64,000 nt of DNA from Sialis fuliginosa (GCA_961205875.1 OY540818.1:17830761-17894760), one strand, 5' to 3'; counted from the stretch's first letter, positions 23,790-37,199 are shown. The notes: generated by a model from the letters alone, not told the origin. Numbers and translations: made by a program.

Positions 23790-24012
23790 ATGTCCGGTAT
23801 TATAAAGGAGCTAGCAAAATTTGCTAGCTAGCAAGCACTTTCAAATGAGGTGTTTAACCTATCTGATAATTTCATGAAATGTTTGACAAGTTTCGCACAC
23901 GCGTGGTATGTAAACACCAACAGTATTAAAACAGTGGCGATATTATGAAAATTGTTTTGTACAGTCAGAGTCGCCAACTGTGTTACAATACGTTGAAGTA
24001 TCACTGCTCTAA
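23789..24012 (+). repeat. Family G repeat
   Basis: TATGTCCGGTATTATAAAGG start with an inner GCTAGCAAATTTGCTAGC-like palindrome. It is highly similar to 48301-48500 over ~200 bases. The inverted left end recurs at 50339-50386. Confidence 0.7.
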
Positions 24013-24603
24013 ATTTCATAGCTAATCCATAGATACTATCACAAAATTAATACCCCATTTTGAAAATATCTGCCATGAGTGGCATGGGATTTTTAAATTA
24101 ATTATTTAAAATAAATATTTTTGACTAAATCATCTAGGTATGTTGGAAAAAAATAGATAATAAGTATTTTTCTTATTTCAAAAATAATTCGAAATTAAAA
24201 AAATTACAAGAGAAAACATTCGTTTCCGGTTTAGTAATTACATTAAAAAAAATTTATTTGACACATATAATTTATCTCCCATTCATTTTTATTATATTTA
24301 TCTTGTATTAGTTTGTCAGTTTTAATAAAATAAAAATCACGTATACTTTTTACTGTCAGTATTACGTATAAGAAAGTCCAGAAATATATTTTTACAATGT
24401 AAAAATATAATTTATAAATACCATCTCGTATTTTTATAAATGCAAGTAAACTTGGTAACGTGTTATATAAAGTATGTGCCGCTTCCTACAGATTGCTGCA
24501 TCCAAAAAACACGTATGTCGCGGGTTCCGATCCATTTGGCATTCGAGTTTTGGTTGTGATACGAAATAGTGATTTGATTATTGTTGTTGTGTAACTGACA
24601 AAT

Positions 24604-26782
24604 ATGAAACGGAAAAAGAATAGAAACTGTGAAAATACCGACGCCACTGTGAAAAAAGCCAAAAACAGAATTTCCACAACAAACGATGATCAGGTAATGA
24701 AATTTGATTTGAATTAACCCATTCAGACCTAATGCACATTATAAGAACTTCAATATCTAACTTATTGCTAGAATTATGTCCTAAATCACAAAAAAAAAAT
24801 TTTTTTGCATTTGGAAAAAAAATCAGGTCTGAAAGGGTTAATTAAGCAATATTATTTATATTATATCCGTAATTTATTTTAAATTGTTAGGTGCTACAAA
24901 AATTTGAAGTTATATAGGCATATAAATTACCATCCAAGCCAGTGCAGGGTTTTAAAAATATATAATTAATATTAAATAATAAAAAATATAAAAAAAACTT
25001 TTTTTTTTAAAACCGACTAAAAAGCAGAAAATAAAATTCAGTTAGACTCTTTTCGTACTAAATATTACATTTAAAAAAAAGTTGATTTTGTTCATACTAG
25101 AAGAGTTTTAAAAAATTGTCAAAAATTCCGCAACTAAAAATACTAATCGACGTGTCCGAGCATTTTTACACAAAATAATTACCTGAATTTTAAACGAATT
25201 TGTTCCTTTCATCATGAACGCACTGTATAGTCGACTCATTAACTATTAAACCAATTTAATTACCAAAGTCCGCAAATATAGTTTGTCTTTTAAATTATAG
25301 CCTTTTATTTTGTTTACTTGTTAATAATTATAAAATGATAAGTACTACGATACAAAAATTAAGAAATAAAAAATTGTATTTGAAACAAAAGCAGAAACTA
25401 TGATAATATAATAATTAATAAATAGATTACACTAATAATAAGTTTAAACATACATCATTAAATTATGTTAATTTACAGTTAAATGTATATAGATTAATAT
25501 TCAGAAATGGAAGTAATCAAATATAAACAAATATTTCTAATTTAGTACATTTAATTATACAAGAATCCAACACTGGGGTATGATCCAGGACTGTTGCTAG
25601 TACCTTATACAGTGTATTCCAAGTTGATTAAGACATAGGAAATTTATTAGTTCTTTATCTAGCAAATGAATTTCAAAATATCTGTTTTTGTTTGATACAT
25701 GGAGAAATGATTTAAATATTATAATAATCAAATGAAAGGCAGGTGACTGTACATTTATGTACTTATTTGTTTATTTTATAGTTGTATACATGTTGTATTT
25801 AATACGCGAAGTCTAAAATAAACAAACAATTTCATATCTAACGTATAATTACTTGTAAATCACATCTTGGTGTGAACAGGTAAATTCCTTTTATCACAAT
25901 GCGATAAAAATGCAGTTCATTGTTTTTAACAACAGCTACACATATGTTAAATCATACATACGTTGTAAATTCATAAATAAATAAGTTACTAGCACCAGTT
26001 TTAGATAATACCTCAGTGTTGGACACTTGTTTAATTAAATGTACTAAATTTGAAATATTTGTTGATAGGAATTTTTGCGTACAGTTTTAATATTTGTTAC
26101 AATAATACCCTAAGTTTGCTCCGATTTTGGTTGTCCGCGACAGGAGTTAACCATGGTTCAATTGCAAAATTCTTCAGAATAAGTATTATATAAAAAAAAA
26201 GTTATTCACTATAAAATTCCCTACAACTTCCATTTTGAAAAAAATAAAAAATTCATTTGTTTATCCGTTACGCTGATTAAAATGGTTGAAAAAAAAATGT
26301 TTTTTAAGCTGTAATAACTAATACAGTTTAACGTTTTTTAAGTTGATACCCCTGGAAAATAAACATTTTATAGTACAGAACATTTACTGAAAATTTGGAC
26401 CTGATATCTTCAACTGTTTATTAACCCGGATAACACCGAGTCCAATGCATTAGTATCTAATAAAAACAAATATTCAAAAATTTACATTATTAAACATTTT
26501 GAGAAGCACACGTATATACATAATTGTAAAGAAACTTATAATCAACAGACGACAGAGCTACTAAAAGCGGCCCTACGACAGGTGTGCGAGCTGCAAGCGG
26601 AACTTGCCGAAACGTCGGATATCGAGGATGACGGACAGACAGATTCGGAGAGCGCGGGGTACACAGCGTGTGCACTAGAGACCTTCAACTTCCTCGCAGA
26701 GCGCGGGTTCCACCTGGATCACCCTATTGTCAGACGATTATCAAGACATCTACTCGGGAAGGACACCGAAACAGACTCGTGA
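24604..26782 (+). CDS. Small two-exon gene with Orange-domain-like C-terminus (tentative)
   Basis: Exon 1 is 24604-24693: an ATG after an in-frame TAA at 24592, 30 codons, donor CAG|GTAATG. Exon 2 is 26549-26782: acceptor ATCAACAG, 77 codons, then TGA. Both junctions are phase 0, so the direct join gives 107 residues. The N-terminus is lysine-rich (KRKKNR, KKAKNR; possible nuclear signal). Exon 2 starts with an amphipathic TELLKAALRQVCELQAEL helix, then an acidic stretch, then GYTACALETFNFL...HPIVRRLSRHLL. That last part fits the pattern G-[YF]-x2-C-x2-E-x3-[FY]-L ... P-x3-RL-x2-HL of Hairy/E(spl)/Hey Orange domains. No basic helix-1 segment and no WRPW or YRPW end are present. I scanned the 1.86 kb intron and saw no further exon. 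Exon 2 is clearly GC-richer than its surroundings. The exon pairing and the domain call are inference. Confidence 0.45.
25244..25604 (+). mobile_element. Family A MITE, left end lost, in small-gene intron
   Basis: Contains the internal family blocks from CCAATTTAATTACCAAAGTC to the right end GACTGTTGCTAGTACCT before TA. Confidence 0.7.
25984..26066 (-). mobile_element. Family A MITE fragment
   Basis: TTACTAGCACCAGTTTTAG, then ATAATACCTCAGTGTTGG as at 17446; homology stops after ~80 bases. Confidence 0.6.
26419..26453 (+). mobile_element. Helitron 3' terminus remnant
   Basis: Hairpin CCCGGATAACACCGAG followed by TTAGT, a mutated form of the CTAGT end at 562-566. Confidence 0.4.
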
Positions 26783-26794
26783 TGATTTTGTATT

Positions 26795-26931
26795 CAGTGG
26801 CGTAGGTTTGGGGACGAAACTCCCCCCCACGAAATATTCTGTGTTTTAAAAAAAATTCGATTTTAAGAAAAAATCGGTTCAAAATACCTTCAAAAAAATT
26901 AACTCATATTTTCTTTCTACGCCACTGACTC
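26795..26931. mobile_element. Short hAT-like MITE in 3' flank of small gene
   Basis: CAGTGGCGTAGGTTTGGGG at the left and TCTACGCCACTG at the right. It lies 12 bases after the TGA, so it may be part of the 3' UTR. Confidence 0.55.
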
Positions 26932-27056
26932 CATTAAATTTGGGTTTATTTTCTACAATGATTTTTGGGATGGAAGATATTCATATACGTAAAAATCAGC
27001 CCGATTCTATTTATTTTATCTAAAATTCTGCAAGTAAATTATCATAAAGGTATTAG

Positions 27057-27062
27057 AATAAA
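27057..27062 (+). promoter_or_regulatory. Possible poly(A) signal
   Basis: An AATAAA lies 275 bases after the stop of the small Orange-like gene, beyond a short CAGTGGCGTAG repeat. It is a weak call because the region is AT-rich. Confidence 0.25.
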
Positions 27063-27547
27063 TTGTTAAAGATTGTATTGAAAAAATTTTAGTCCAATTA
27101 AATGGAATACATTTTCGGCTGGATTATTTTAGTGCCGATCGATGTTAGTGTTAAAGCGCCGAAAATCCGGCACCCGACGTACTGAGATTACTTAAAATGG
27201 CGGATGCGCACGATACTTAGATTTTTAGAAAAACCCTGTGGGGGCCAAGTTGTTGACCCCCCCACAAAACCAGTTAAGGGTTAAAAGAGTGAATATGTCT
27301 ACGCCTCTGACAATGAGAAGATATTTTATTTTTTTGTTGTAAATATCGATTTATGCTATTTTAAAAATCAGTTCAGTATTTATTTGTAATATTTAAGAGT
27401 GGTTTCTATAAAAATATAATTAATGCAGAAAAAGCATAAATATGGTTTAAATGCATAGAAAATATGTAAGGGAAGATATAACAAATTTTCTATGTAGGTA
27501 TTACAGTTCTTACAATTTTCAACGGAGAATAATTATGTACATACTTA

Positions 27548-28040
27548 GGTACTGGCACCAGCCATGGCCCCTTTACGAGAAAGATATACAGTTTTTTTGG
27601 ATTAATGGGCTACCTTTTATGTTACTAATAAAACAAGTAACTCTTTATTAAATCAATTTAATTACCAAAGTCTGTTTTTTAAATTATAGCCTTTTATTTT
27701 GTTTATGTTTTTTATCCAGTAATGGAAAAAGTAAAACCAGTGATAGACACTTGCTAATGATTACAACAGTTATAAAATAAATAATCGTAAATTTTGAAAC
27801 AATGCAAAGCAGTTGCTACGATAATATAATAATTAATAAATATATTACACTAATAATTAGTTTAAATGTCCACCATTTTGACACCTATTGGCCGATTGTC
27901 ATCAAATTAAGCTGTTTTAGAGTTAAGTGTCTATACATTACGATTCAGTAATGGCATAAATCAAATATCGACACATATTTCTAATTTAATTAAACAAGAA
28001 TCCTAAACTGGGATATGATCCAAGACTGGTGCCAGTAGCT
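27548..28040 (+). mobile_element. Family A MITE, full-length
   Basis: GGTACTGGCACCAGCCATGG at the left, AGACTGGTGCCAGTAGCT at the right, TA on both sides. Confidence 0.8.
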
Positions 28041-28731
28041 TATAAATATTATACCTTATTTCTGCATTAATCTATTTAATTAATCATTATGTATTTATTT
28101 ACATATTTCTAGTCATTTATAAATCTATAATCAGAATACAATTCTAGTCAAATATATATTTTATTTATACACTTAATTTATAATTTTATTTTTATTTTAC
28201 TACATTTTATTCTTTGAAATAAATGACTCATTTTAATAATCTACCATTTGATAATTTTATATAGTTTTTTATATTGATTATTGTAAACCATATATTCACT
28301 CTATGTTTATATGGATAGCAAAAGGAATGAAATGTTGACAATGATTAATAAGTATGTGTTACGTAATTTTTTATAGATTTTATTTTACAAATATTCTGTA
28401 TCATTATTCGAACATTTTTACATTTGTAAAATCTAGACACAATAAAAAGAGCTTAGGTAAATAATGAAATGTTCTGTATTGAACCCATTGTCAATAAAGA
28501 AAATGGTTTTCTGAAATTATAACGATTTCTTTTTAATATTATAATGAAGTTTTTCTACCATGTAATTTATGTTTACTTATCTATATTTTAAATCAATCAA
28601 TATAAGTAAATACATTGCTATGATATTTTATTCATTACCAAAGTCTATCAATCTTCAAAGAATGGAATGTACTACAATTATTTATTTAATATAGCGATTT
28701 CCAACCAAAAGTTCGTGGGTCCTTAAATAGT

Positions 28732-29287
28732 ATAAGGGTCGAGCGGGGTAAATATGAAACACCAAAAAAATGGGGTAAAAGTGAAACAAGCTTGCAACTA
28801 AAAAACTAATTTGTTTATAGGAGAATTATAAAAACTGACATCATCATTAAAGGTTTGTTAAATTATCTGAAAATATTATGTGTTACCCCTACAGATTTCC
28901 CTGTTAGTCGATGTCAAAACGTGTGAATTAAATTTTAATTCTTTGCACATAACTTTCTGTATAGCTCAGATATTAATTAAAGTTACAATTTCACATTGGT
29001 ATGCCACAAAGAAGATAAATCAAAATTGTCAAAGTAGCTTTTCTTTTAATTTTTTGAGGCCTGTATCACTTTTTCCCAAATTAGAGGTTAAAAATGAAAC
29101 ACACTTTTTTCATTTTTAAAGTCCGTGTTGTATCGTACAGTTCAAATGACGTAAGTATTTAAAATGGTTATTCATAAACGCATCTAGTAGAAAAAATTAA
29201 AGTATGAATTTGTATCATTAACTGTCAAAAAAACATGAAAGATTTGTATTTTGTTTCACTTTTACTTTTACCCCAGTTGACCCTATA
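28732..29287 (+). mobile_element. Family F MITE, full-length
   Basis: Inverted ends ATAAGGGTCGAGCGGGGTAA and TTACCCCAGTTGACCCTAT. The interior is non-coding. It serves as the reference copy for the fragments at 825, 50795, 53955 and 57655. Confidence 0.8.
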
Positions 29288-29858
29288 GTAGATACGCGAA
29301 ATAAAATATTAGTACTGCTGTTGTAATGTATTACATTTTTTTAAGTATTTATTTATTTATGTATGCAAATACATTAGGTCTGACTAAGTTAATATGATTT
29401 TATTATAAATATTTTACTAGTTGATTTTTTTATATTTGGAAGATAAGAAATATTTGTATACATTGAACGATAAACTTTTCATACGATAATAAAAAATATG
29501 AATTGAATTTGTTTTGTTAATTTTTTTATCTACTTCCATTTGTAATTTTTCCTAACGTCTACAACTCTACATTTTTATCTACAATCTACTTATTGTGGGT
29601 CGATCCACACTATCCAATCTTCTAGTTATTACTAACAATAAATATCCCCCCCCCCCCCTCCACGCCATTATGTCGGACTCTAGGTAATTACAATTTGCAC
29701 TGAACATTTAACTATATACTCGCATCTCTACTTCCTTTATTAATAGTCCTTGGGGTCAATGAAGACCCCCATTGTCCCCATTTTATGAATAGATTTTTAA
29801 ATTATATAATTACAGAAAAATGTACACTATTTATTTATAAAACACTTTTAAAAAAACA

Positions 29859-30175
29859 TCTGCCAAGTAAATGCACAGTGCTTCCTCGTGCTAAATTCAC
29901 CAAAGGTAGTTAATTATTCAACAATTTAAATAAAAACCGATAGTGTTTATATAAATTGCCTGGAATTGGTTAACCATTTAATTTTTATACAATTTTACTA
30001 GAGACAGACGGACGAACGGACAGACAGACAGACACAGAATGAAAAGTATTTGTCTTGACATGAAACGGAAAAATCAATTTATAATTTTGAAATCGAATAT
30101 ACATTTTTTTTGTCTCAATCTGAAACGATCACAAAGCTTCTCGTATCTTCGATATTGCGAGGAAGCAAAACATTA
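29859..30175 (+). repeat. Family B/C repeat, internally deleted
   Basis: Starts with CATCTGCCAAGTAAATGCAC and ends with CGATATTGCGAGGAAGCAAA. The long middle seen at 49425-50095 is missing, so the C block is joined directly to the GACAGACAGACAG block. Confidence 0.65.
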
Positions 30176-30179
30176 AAAA

Positions 30180-31990
30180 TATTTACCGATTTGGTAATTA
30201 TTTAGTAAACTTTGTAACTTAAAATAAAGATAAATATAGTAGTAAAATTTTAATAGCTTGGTGTAATAACCATAAAACGTATTACAATTAATTTTAAATT
30301 AGGTTATTTTTCAATTAAATCAATTGATTGCCAAGTATATACCATAAAGTATGTATATATCCATAAAGAGAATTAAATACAGGGAGCAACTGCCCGCGGC
30401 GCATTCTTAGAAGGGGCGTCAAGTGCATTACAAAAAAACCATTGACCTTCACAATAAACGAAGTAAGCAAATATCTTAAACAGGTATTAATACTGTATTA
30501 AATAAGTAGAATCAAGTAGGTACTGGAATTTTTTTACATGTGTGTACAAAATTTAATTTCACTTCCAAATAAAAGTACAATCGGGACTCGTTTATTCTAA
30601 CCTTCTGAATCGTTTTGAATCGAGGAAGTCGCGTTTATTCGAAGTCGAGAGGGGCTCCCATCAAGTTATGTATAGATCCTTGACCAATCAGCGTTGGCGC
30701 GGGAATTGACGTCACCACGAAGACGTATTCAAATGTTAGAAATGTATAATAGAATATCAATTACAAGAAATCCTTTATTTATTCTTGTCTTCGTATTTTT
30801 TGATATTTTAACAACATATACAATCAAAGAAGTACAAATTCGACATTGCAAAATCATGAAAAAGCTATCACAGACAATTTTGTCTATTCAGGAAGTGTCA
30901 TTTTTACTATTCTTAAGTTGGCAATAATATTGTATAATAGAATATCAATAAAGGGGGAATATCAGAGTATTTAAAAAAATTTTATACCTTTTTATTTTTT
31001 TTAGTATATACCTACTTTAAAAATTTTCATTTCTTATATTTAAATAAATATATTTTTTATGAATTTAAATAATTTTTATTAGGATTCCGAAGAAACCCTA
31101 TTAATCTCACTTTGTCGTCTGTCTGTCCTTTTCAGTCAAAGCAGAATATCTCGTAATCTATATGTGTTAGCATAAAACTTGAAATTTTTACTGAACTTGT
31201 AAAGACAAAGATTTGAAAAAAAAATTAATAATTTTCAGGAACGCAAATTCACTTTTAACAGCCCTGTATATACAGTACCTACCTTCTGCTTTTTCAACTA
31301 AATGAAAGTGTACGTCTGCAAGCAACAATAGTGGGTGAAAGTTTTAAAACAAATCACTCATTATATATCAATATAATACTTTCAGATAGTTGATCTCATA
31401 ATAGATTCAGAGATATTGCTCATATTGTATAAGACGTGAACATTAATCATAACTACATAACAGGGCCGTAAGGGTAGGGGGCCCCTGCAGCGTAAAAATT
31501 GAAGGAAGTAAGTAAATAGGAAAAATTGGGTAAATTAAGAGTAAAAAAAAAAAGGTTTTCAGTTATTGCTTAATTTTTAATTGAATGACCTTTTTTTCAT
31601 TCAATTCAAAATTATAATTATTTTTTATTTTGCATATTTTGGGGGCATAGTTACGGCCCTGCTACATAAACGTAATTTCAGTTTTGTTGCATATGTTGCA
31701 TATATTGATCCAATATAGTAAACTATACAAATTAAGAAAGTTGCCATAATATTGTGCCTCTTCGCCCCCCCTCCCCCCCCCCCCACCTACACGACGAAGG
31801 AGCGTCCCGCAGTCGCTGTATGAATTATTCTAATTTTACGAAGACGTAAACTTTCAAAAAAAAACTTTTGTTTTTTTTACTACAAAATGCATTTGCATGG
31901 TCATAATGATTACCAGGTAAAAACCGATATTACGTCATCATTGTGATGACGTAATATCGGTTTATTCATATTCAGAGGCCAATATCTATT
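30180..31990. other. AT-rich intergenic DNA
   Basis: No gene. A segment at 30640-30710 is richer in GC, with CCAATCAG and TGACGTCA (CRE-like) motifs. A 19-base direct repeat TGTATAATAGAATATCAAT at ~30741 and ~30930 brackets ~170 bases, perhaps a target duplication. Confidence 0.3.
31921..31963. repeat. Perfect 20-bp-arm hairpin containing CRE-like sites
   Basis: The arm at 31921-31940 and its exact inverse at 31944-31963 are separated by TTG. Each arm contains TGACGTAA (or its inverse), a CREB/ATF half-site pattern. Confidence 0.85.
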
Positions 31991-32185
31991 CATTTTTTTA
32001 TTTCAGATGATTAGTGACGAGCAGCAGTGATCACGGCAAAACATTTTTTTGGACCCCTCCCAAATTTGCTTATTTTTTAATATTTTGCCATAAATGTTTT
32101 CTGTAAATACATATCTTTCATGTGGAAAAACATTTGTTATTAATTATTTTAATGCGTGGCCAAAAAAAAATCCTAAAAAAGAGCT
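31990..32185 (+). repeat. Repeat unit with empty hAT insertion site
   Basis: Near-identical to 37200-37388 joined to 37675-37700. It shows the uninterrupted sequence AATGCGTGGCCAAAAAAAAA. Confidence 0.8.
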
Positions 32186-34050
32186 TTTTTGGAAGTCCCA
32201 TGCAACTGGGTCTGCCCCCTTAAGATAATAAACTATGTATTTATATTTAAAATATAATAGTAGTGACGTTAAACGTGAATTCTTGAACACCTCTAATTTT
32301 TACTGGAAAATAAAGATGGATTCTTATGTCGAGTATTCTCTAGAGCAGTGGTCTTTAAACTAAATTACACAAACCCCGGGGTTCCGCGGTAACTCTATGG
32401 GGGTTCCACGAGTCAAAATAAAAATTCGAAAAACTGGAATTTCTTGTTAAAATAAACTTGAACTTAAGTTCAAATATATTCATAAAATTTAAGTATAAAT
32501 AATACAAAAGCAGTTATTGTTAAAAAAACGTACGTGGGAAATACTTATTAATTTACTTAGAAATAGAATTATGTAACAAATACTATTACAACAATATTAA
32601 ATCATAAATATTTTTATGACAACAATAGAATTTCTCGCGAACTTCCTTGCGTGTATTGTGTGATTCAAAATCGGGGAATGCCCACACTAAAAACGTAAGC
32701 ACCTCTTCCCAAAACAGTACGTTATGGTTTAGACGTCACAACTGTCATTGGACGTTTTTTTTTATATTAAAATATTGAAAATGACAATTATAAATTTTCC
32801 TTGATACGGCCCTGCCATAAATCATTTATCTAAACTAGTTCTAGGACCTTAGGTACTCAAGCAGTGAAAGTCCCATCAAATCAGTTCAGTTGTTTTCATA
32901 CCAAGTCGAAACTGAGAACAATTTAAATTAAAAGAATTCTAGATACAAGTTATAGAGAATATTATTATTTATAATTTTTGTTGTAATCATATTTTTTTTA
33001 AAATTGTGTAAGGAAATTTATATTTTATTATAACAAAAATTTTATGTACTTTTTTGTATCTTTTATAAATTGTTTTTATTTAAAAATAATTTTAATAATA
33101 TGAATAATCTAGTTATCTATGAAAAGAAAAACATTTATTATTACAACTGTCAATTAAATAGATATATAGAAATAATAATATCTAAAACGTGTTAAATAAA
33201 CTATTGAAATATCAATTAAATAAGTAATATATGACAAAACAACAATTTTTTTAAACATAAAATTATTATAACGATTTATAATAAAAACGTTTGAAATAAA
33301 ATCACATAATAGAATTTAAATATATCTCAAACATTAACAAAAACAATAACTAATGTAATGTAATAATGTGCAAGGCCGGCAGTTGTTTATTTTGTTTTTA
33401 ATTATTAACTTTTAAATTTAAAATTAATTGTGTTTGTACTTAATTGAATTATATTTTTCAAAAATTCCGTAGTCCCAGCGGGCGAAGCCGCGCGGGCCTA
33501 GATAGTAATTATATAATAATAAAAATTCCCAAATTCCATTTTTCATAATCATGCTATCATTAATCATCGAAGAAAAAAATTATTATTCACATCAAATTAT
33601 ACCCCCCCCCCCCCCTCTTCTCCCCTACCAAATATTATAGACAACTTGTTGACAACCCTAGGCGCCTGTCACTTATACGTTGTTATCATTCTTATACGTA
33701 CGAAACTACTTTATTATTTATTAATTTAAAAACAAACAGCGAGTTTGTTTTTAGTTGTATGCTAGGAGCCGCGAAGTGCTGTTCGGATTCTGGTACTTCG
33801 GACAATATTTATGTATAACAAAACACTACATTGTTAATGAAGATTTGTAAATGAATCAACAATAAAGAATTTAACTATAATATAAATACATATACATACG
33901 TGTGTTTATTTTTGTTTGTAAATTCACTGGAATAATGTTTGTAAATAGTGTAATTGTTTATCAAAGAATTTAGTTCGGTTGGAACCTTGTATATTATTAA
34001 GGAGGGTAAGATACTTTTTTTAGTTTTTTTTTTGTGTTTATTTTCTTATA
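32186..34050. other. AT-rich intergenic DNA
   Basis: No gene. It contains a diverged CAGTGGTCTTTAAACT hAT-like end near 32347, a GCGGGCGAAGCCGCGCGGGC-CTAG terminus near 33478-33500 that resembles a Helitron 3' end, and a poly-C tract at ~33601. Confidence 0.35.
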
Positions 34051-34385
34051 CCGTGTTTAGACCGAAAAAAACAAACAAAAGTGCAATAAACCCTATACAT
34101 TTTTAAATACGAAGTGTTTTAAAACAGGGCTTCGAAAAAAAAAATTATTTGTATTAAAATTTTTTTTCTACCATAATTTAGAAAATTTTATGGTACTTGT
34201 ATGATAATCCGAACGACAATTTATGTAGGAAATAAGATCATGTTAACGCGCGTATTTTAACATGTACTGAACCGTAAAAACCGATATTTTTATTTCGGTT
34301 TTCGTTCCGGCAAAAAATAATGATTTTTCCGATTTTCGGTTCGAAACTCTGTTTTAAAACACTGTGTTTTTTTGTCTAAACACGG
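34051..34385. mobile_element. TIR element carrying a nested hAT MITE
   Basis: Outer inverted ends CCGTGTTTAGAC at 34051 and GTCTAAACACGG ending at 34385. The interior is split by the element at 34125-34351. A related, unsplit stretch is at ~47786-47830. Confidence 0.65.
34125..34351. mobile_element. hAT-type MITE (CAGGGCTTCGAA family), copy 1
   Basis: Ends CAGGGCTTCGAA and TTCGAAACTCTG, flanked on both sides by TTTTAAAA (8-bp target duplication). Shares CCGGCAAAAAATAA-type interior with 38137-38497. Confidence 0.8.
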
Positions 34386-37199
34386 CAATATACAGTGGCA
34401 CAATAAGGAAAATTTCCGCGGGGGGAGGGGGGTAGTAAATACATATGAATCAAATTTTTTGAAGATATTTTGAAATGATGTTATCTCAAAACATACGTTT
34501 TTTTAGAATATTGAATATTTTTTTTGGGGAGGGGGTCAAAAATCAAATGATTTAAACAAAATTCGAAATCACATACTTCAGTTGGAACATGCCTCTATTC
34601 ATATGTATACAAATAATTCAAGTTTAAACACTATGAAACTAATAACGTTAACAGATTTTGTTTGTTGCACTACTAGCATCTGATTTTTATGGAAATATTG
34701 TGAATTAATATCCATAGAAAGCAACACGAATTATAAAATTAGGTGTACATAAGTGTGTACTGCGGGCGTTAATGGGTTAATATGAATTTGGACTTTTAAA
34801 AATATATTAAATTATACTTATCGGCTTTGATAATAATATTACTTTGTCTTTTATTTAATATATTTCTTAGCATTCTATGGAATTCATAGGTGTTCTTTAT
34901 AATGCCTAGGTAAAGTATATAATAAATTTCTATTAAATATATATTTAATACTTAGCCTGAAATCTTTAGGCAATGTATAGAATTCCTAGGAAATATATAG
35001 AATGCCTGAATTACATACTTACTGGTAACATATATGTACAAAAAATTCAGCAGTATTCGTTTAAACTTTAAATGAACCCTGTTTGACATACTAATGAATA
35101 TACAACTAATCAAATATTTATTTGACAATACACGAAAATAACTGTTTAATGATGCTCTAAATATTTCAATAGTTTTAAAAAAACTAATTATAATTATAGT
35201 ATTGAATAATTGATTACAAATATAATTAACCTTCTTTTGTAACGTAGCGAAAAAATTAATTTATGTCACACGATTTTAATGATTTTTAAATGCAACCGTC
35301 CTCAAGCCACAGATCCAACCAACCAACCAAGTTTCATTAATATCGGTTCACCTTAATACTTAAATTTGTCAACCTTAAAAATTTTATTAAAAAAAAAATT
35401 ATTTCAGAACGTACCATACGTACCTAAAACATGTTTACTTCTACATGAAAAAACATAGGTAATAATTATAGCTAATTACACTTTAGTTAGTACTGAAGGT
35501 AAAAAATAATAACAACAATAATAATTATTAATAACTAATTTAATAACCGTCATTTTTCTCCGCTAGATTGCACTGTGTGAGACCGGAAATTGTCGATTGT
35601 CACAAAATAGTTGCACATAAATATGCATGTAATTAGGTACCCAATTATCGTCCTATGTTGTCTACTCTACTGCTCTTATTATAGCTATCAATTATGCTAA
35701 ATATGTAGGATAACACCTACTATGATTTAAATATAAGGATGCGTTCAACAAATGTTCAATCAAATTCGAGAACATTGTAAATAGAGTCTCAAAGTCAAAC
35801 AAGCTTGGATGGGGTGAGACCCTTTAGGTCCACACAATCAACTTCCCAATTGATTATTTATTGTTTTCGTACAGTTTATGTGAATATTTTTTTAATATGT
35901 ATATGAAAAATTTTAATGGAATTGGTCAGAAATAAAACTCACCTTTGTATTATGAATATTAGTTTTCTAATATCCTAATGTCAATAATATAACACACATT
36001 TTTAGAATAACTAATTTGACAATTTATTTATTAGTATTTAAAATTCAAATTTTAAGGGTGGTTTTTGCCTTTCACCCCTTCTATGGCTGTTTAGGCACGT
36101 ATAACAAAAAAAATACTGAAATACATTTTTCATTATTTGTATTGTAGAATATTTATGCTAAGTTTCAAGTAAATCCGACAAAACAAAATTTTACACCCTT
36201 TTTTAGGGGTTGAATTTTTTTAAATCTTTTCTTTCAGATCATAATCACGTCAAGACGCTTTGATCGGCACCCCAACTAATTCAATATCAAGTATTTATCA
36301 GTACTTCGTATAAGAAAGTCCCGTGGTTCCCTTGGCAGATATTTTTCTTCTTCAAAAAAATTTTTTTACCCCCCCCCCCAGAAAAAAAAACAACTTTCCT
36401 TAATCTATTTTATGTATTTGAAAATATGGTATCAATTTTCTTTAAAAGTTTCCATTTAAACGTTCCTAGAAAATGTTACAACACTTAAAATTACGATAAG
36501 ATGTTTTATCATGGTAATTTTAAACATAATAAAAGTCCATTGTCTCATTTGTTATGTATAGGTACGCATTATGATACCTATTATGTATTAATAATATAAA
36601 GTAAATACCTGAATGTACACATTTCTTAATTCTTTTGAATTAAAAACGCGTCCTTGGCATTTATGGACAACAATCTTCTATTTTATTTATTTGAATAATA
36701 AATCAGTAGAATCACAGTATAATTAAGAGGGCAGACCCAATTAGAATTTTGAAAAAATCCATTTTTTGCATTTTCTCAAAGTAGAATATTTCAAAAGTAT
36801 TCTCTGAAAATTTCAGACAAATGTCCTGTCCATAGACGATTCAGTGTAAGTTCCAAAATAATTTTTTTATCTGCATGTAATTCGTACTCAAAACTTTAAA
36901 CGCGTTTTTCTCGAAACCATGTTTTCGAAGTCGGTGATCACTGTAACTTGAGAACGGCTTTGCCGATTGGTTTGAAATTTTTCTCACTTATTCTATACAT
37001 AATTGTCCTCCCTCAGGATGAACGAAGGATTTTTTTTTTGACGATTATTATTTTTTTTATAACCGAAAATGCGAGTGAAATTTTAGTCGAATAAAGAATT
37101 TTGACTTTCAACATCCGCCATTTTGTGAAAATTCAAAATTTTTCAAATCCCTTCGTTCATCCGAAGCATTATGTCATTAGCTAATGATCCCTTATATAT
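34386..37199. other. AT-rich intergenic DNA with old repeats
   Basis: No gene. A block at 36040-36350 (CCTTTCACCCCTTCT onward, GACGTGATTATGATCTGAAA inverted) matches 63780-63960 and in part 52190-52260. A poly-C tract is at 36369. Confidence 0.35.

Noticed and set aside
30694-30927. 77-residue ORF with a hydrophobic segment
   Set aside because: Starts from a non-ATG codon, AT-driven composition, lies between direct repeats; no support as a gene.
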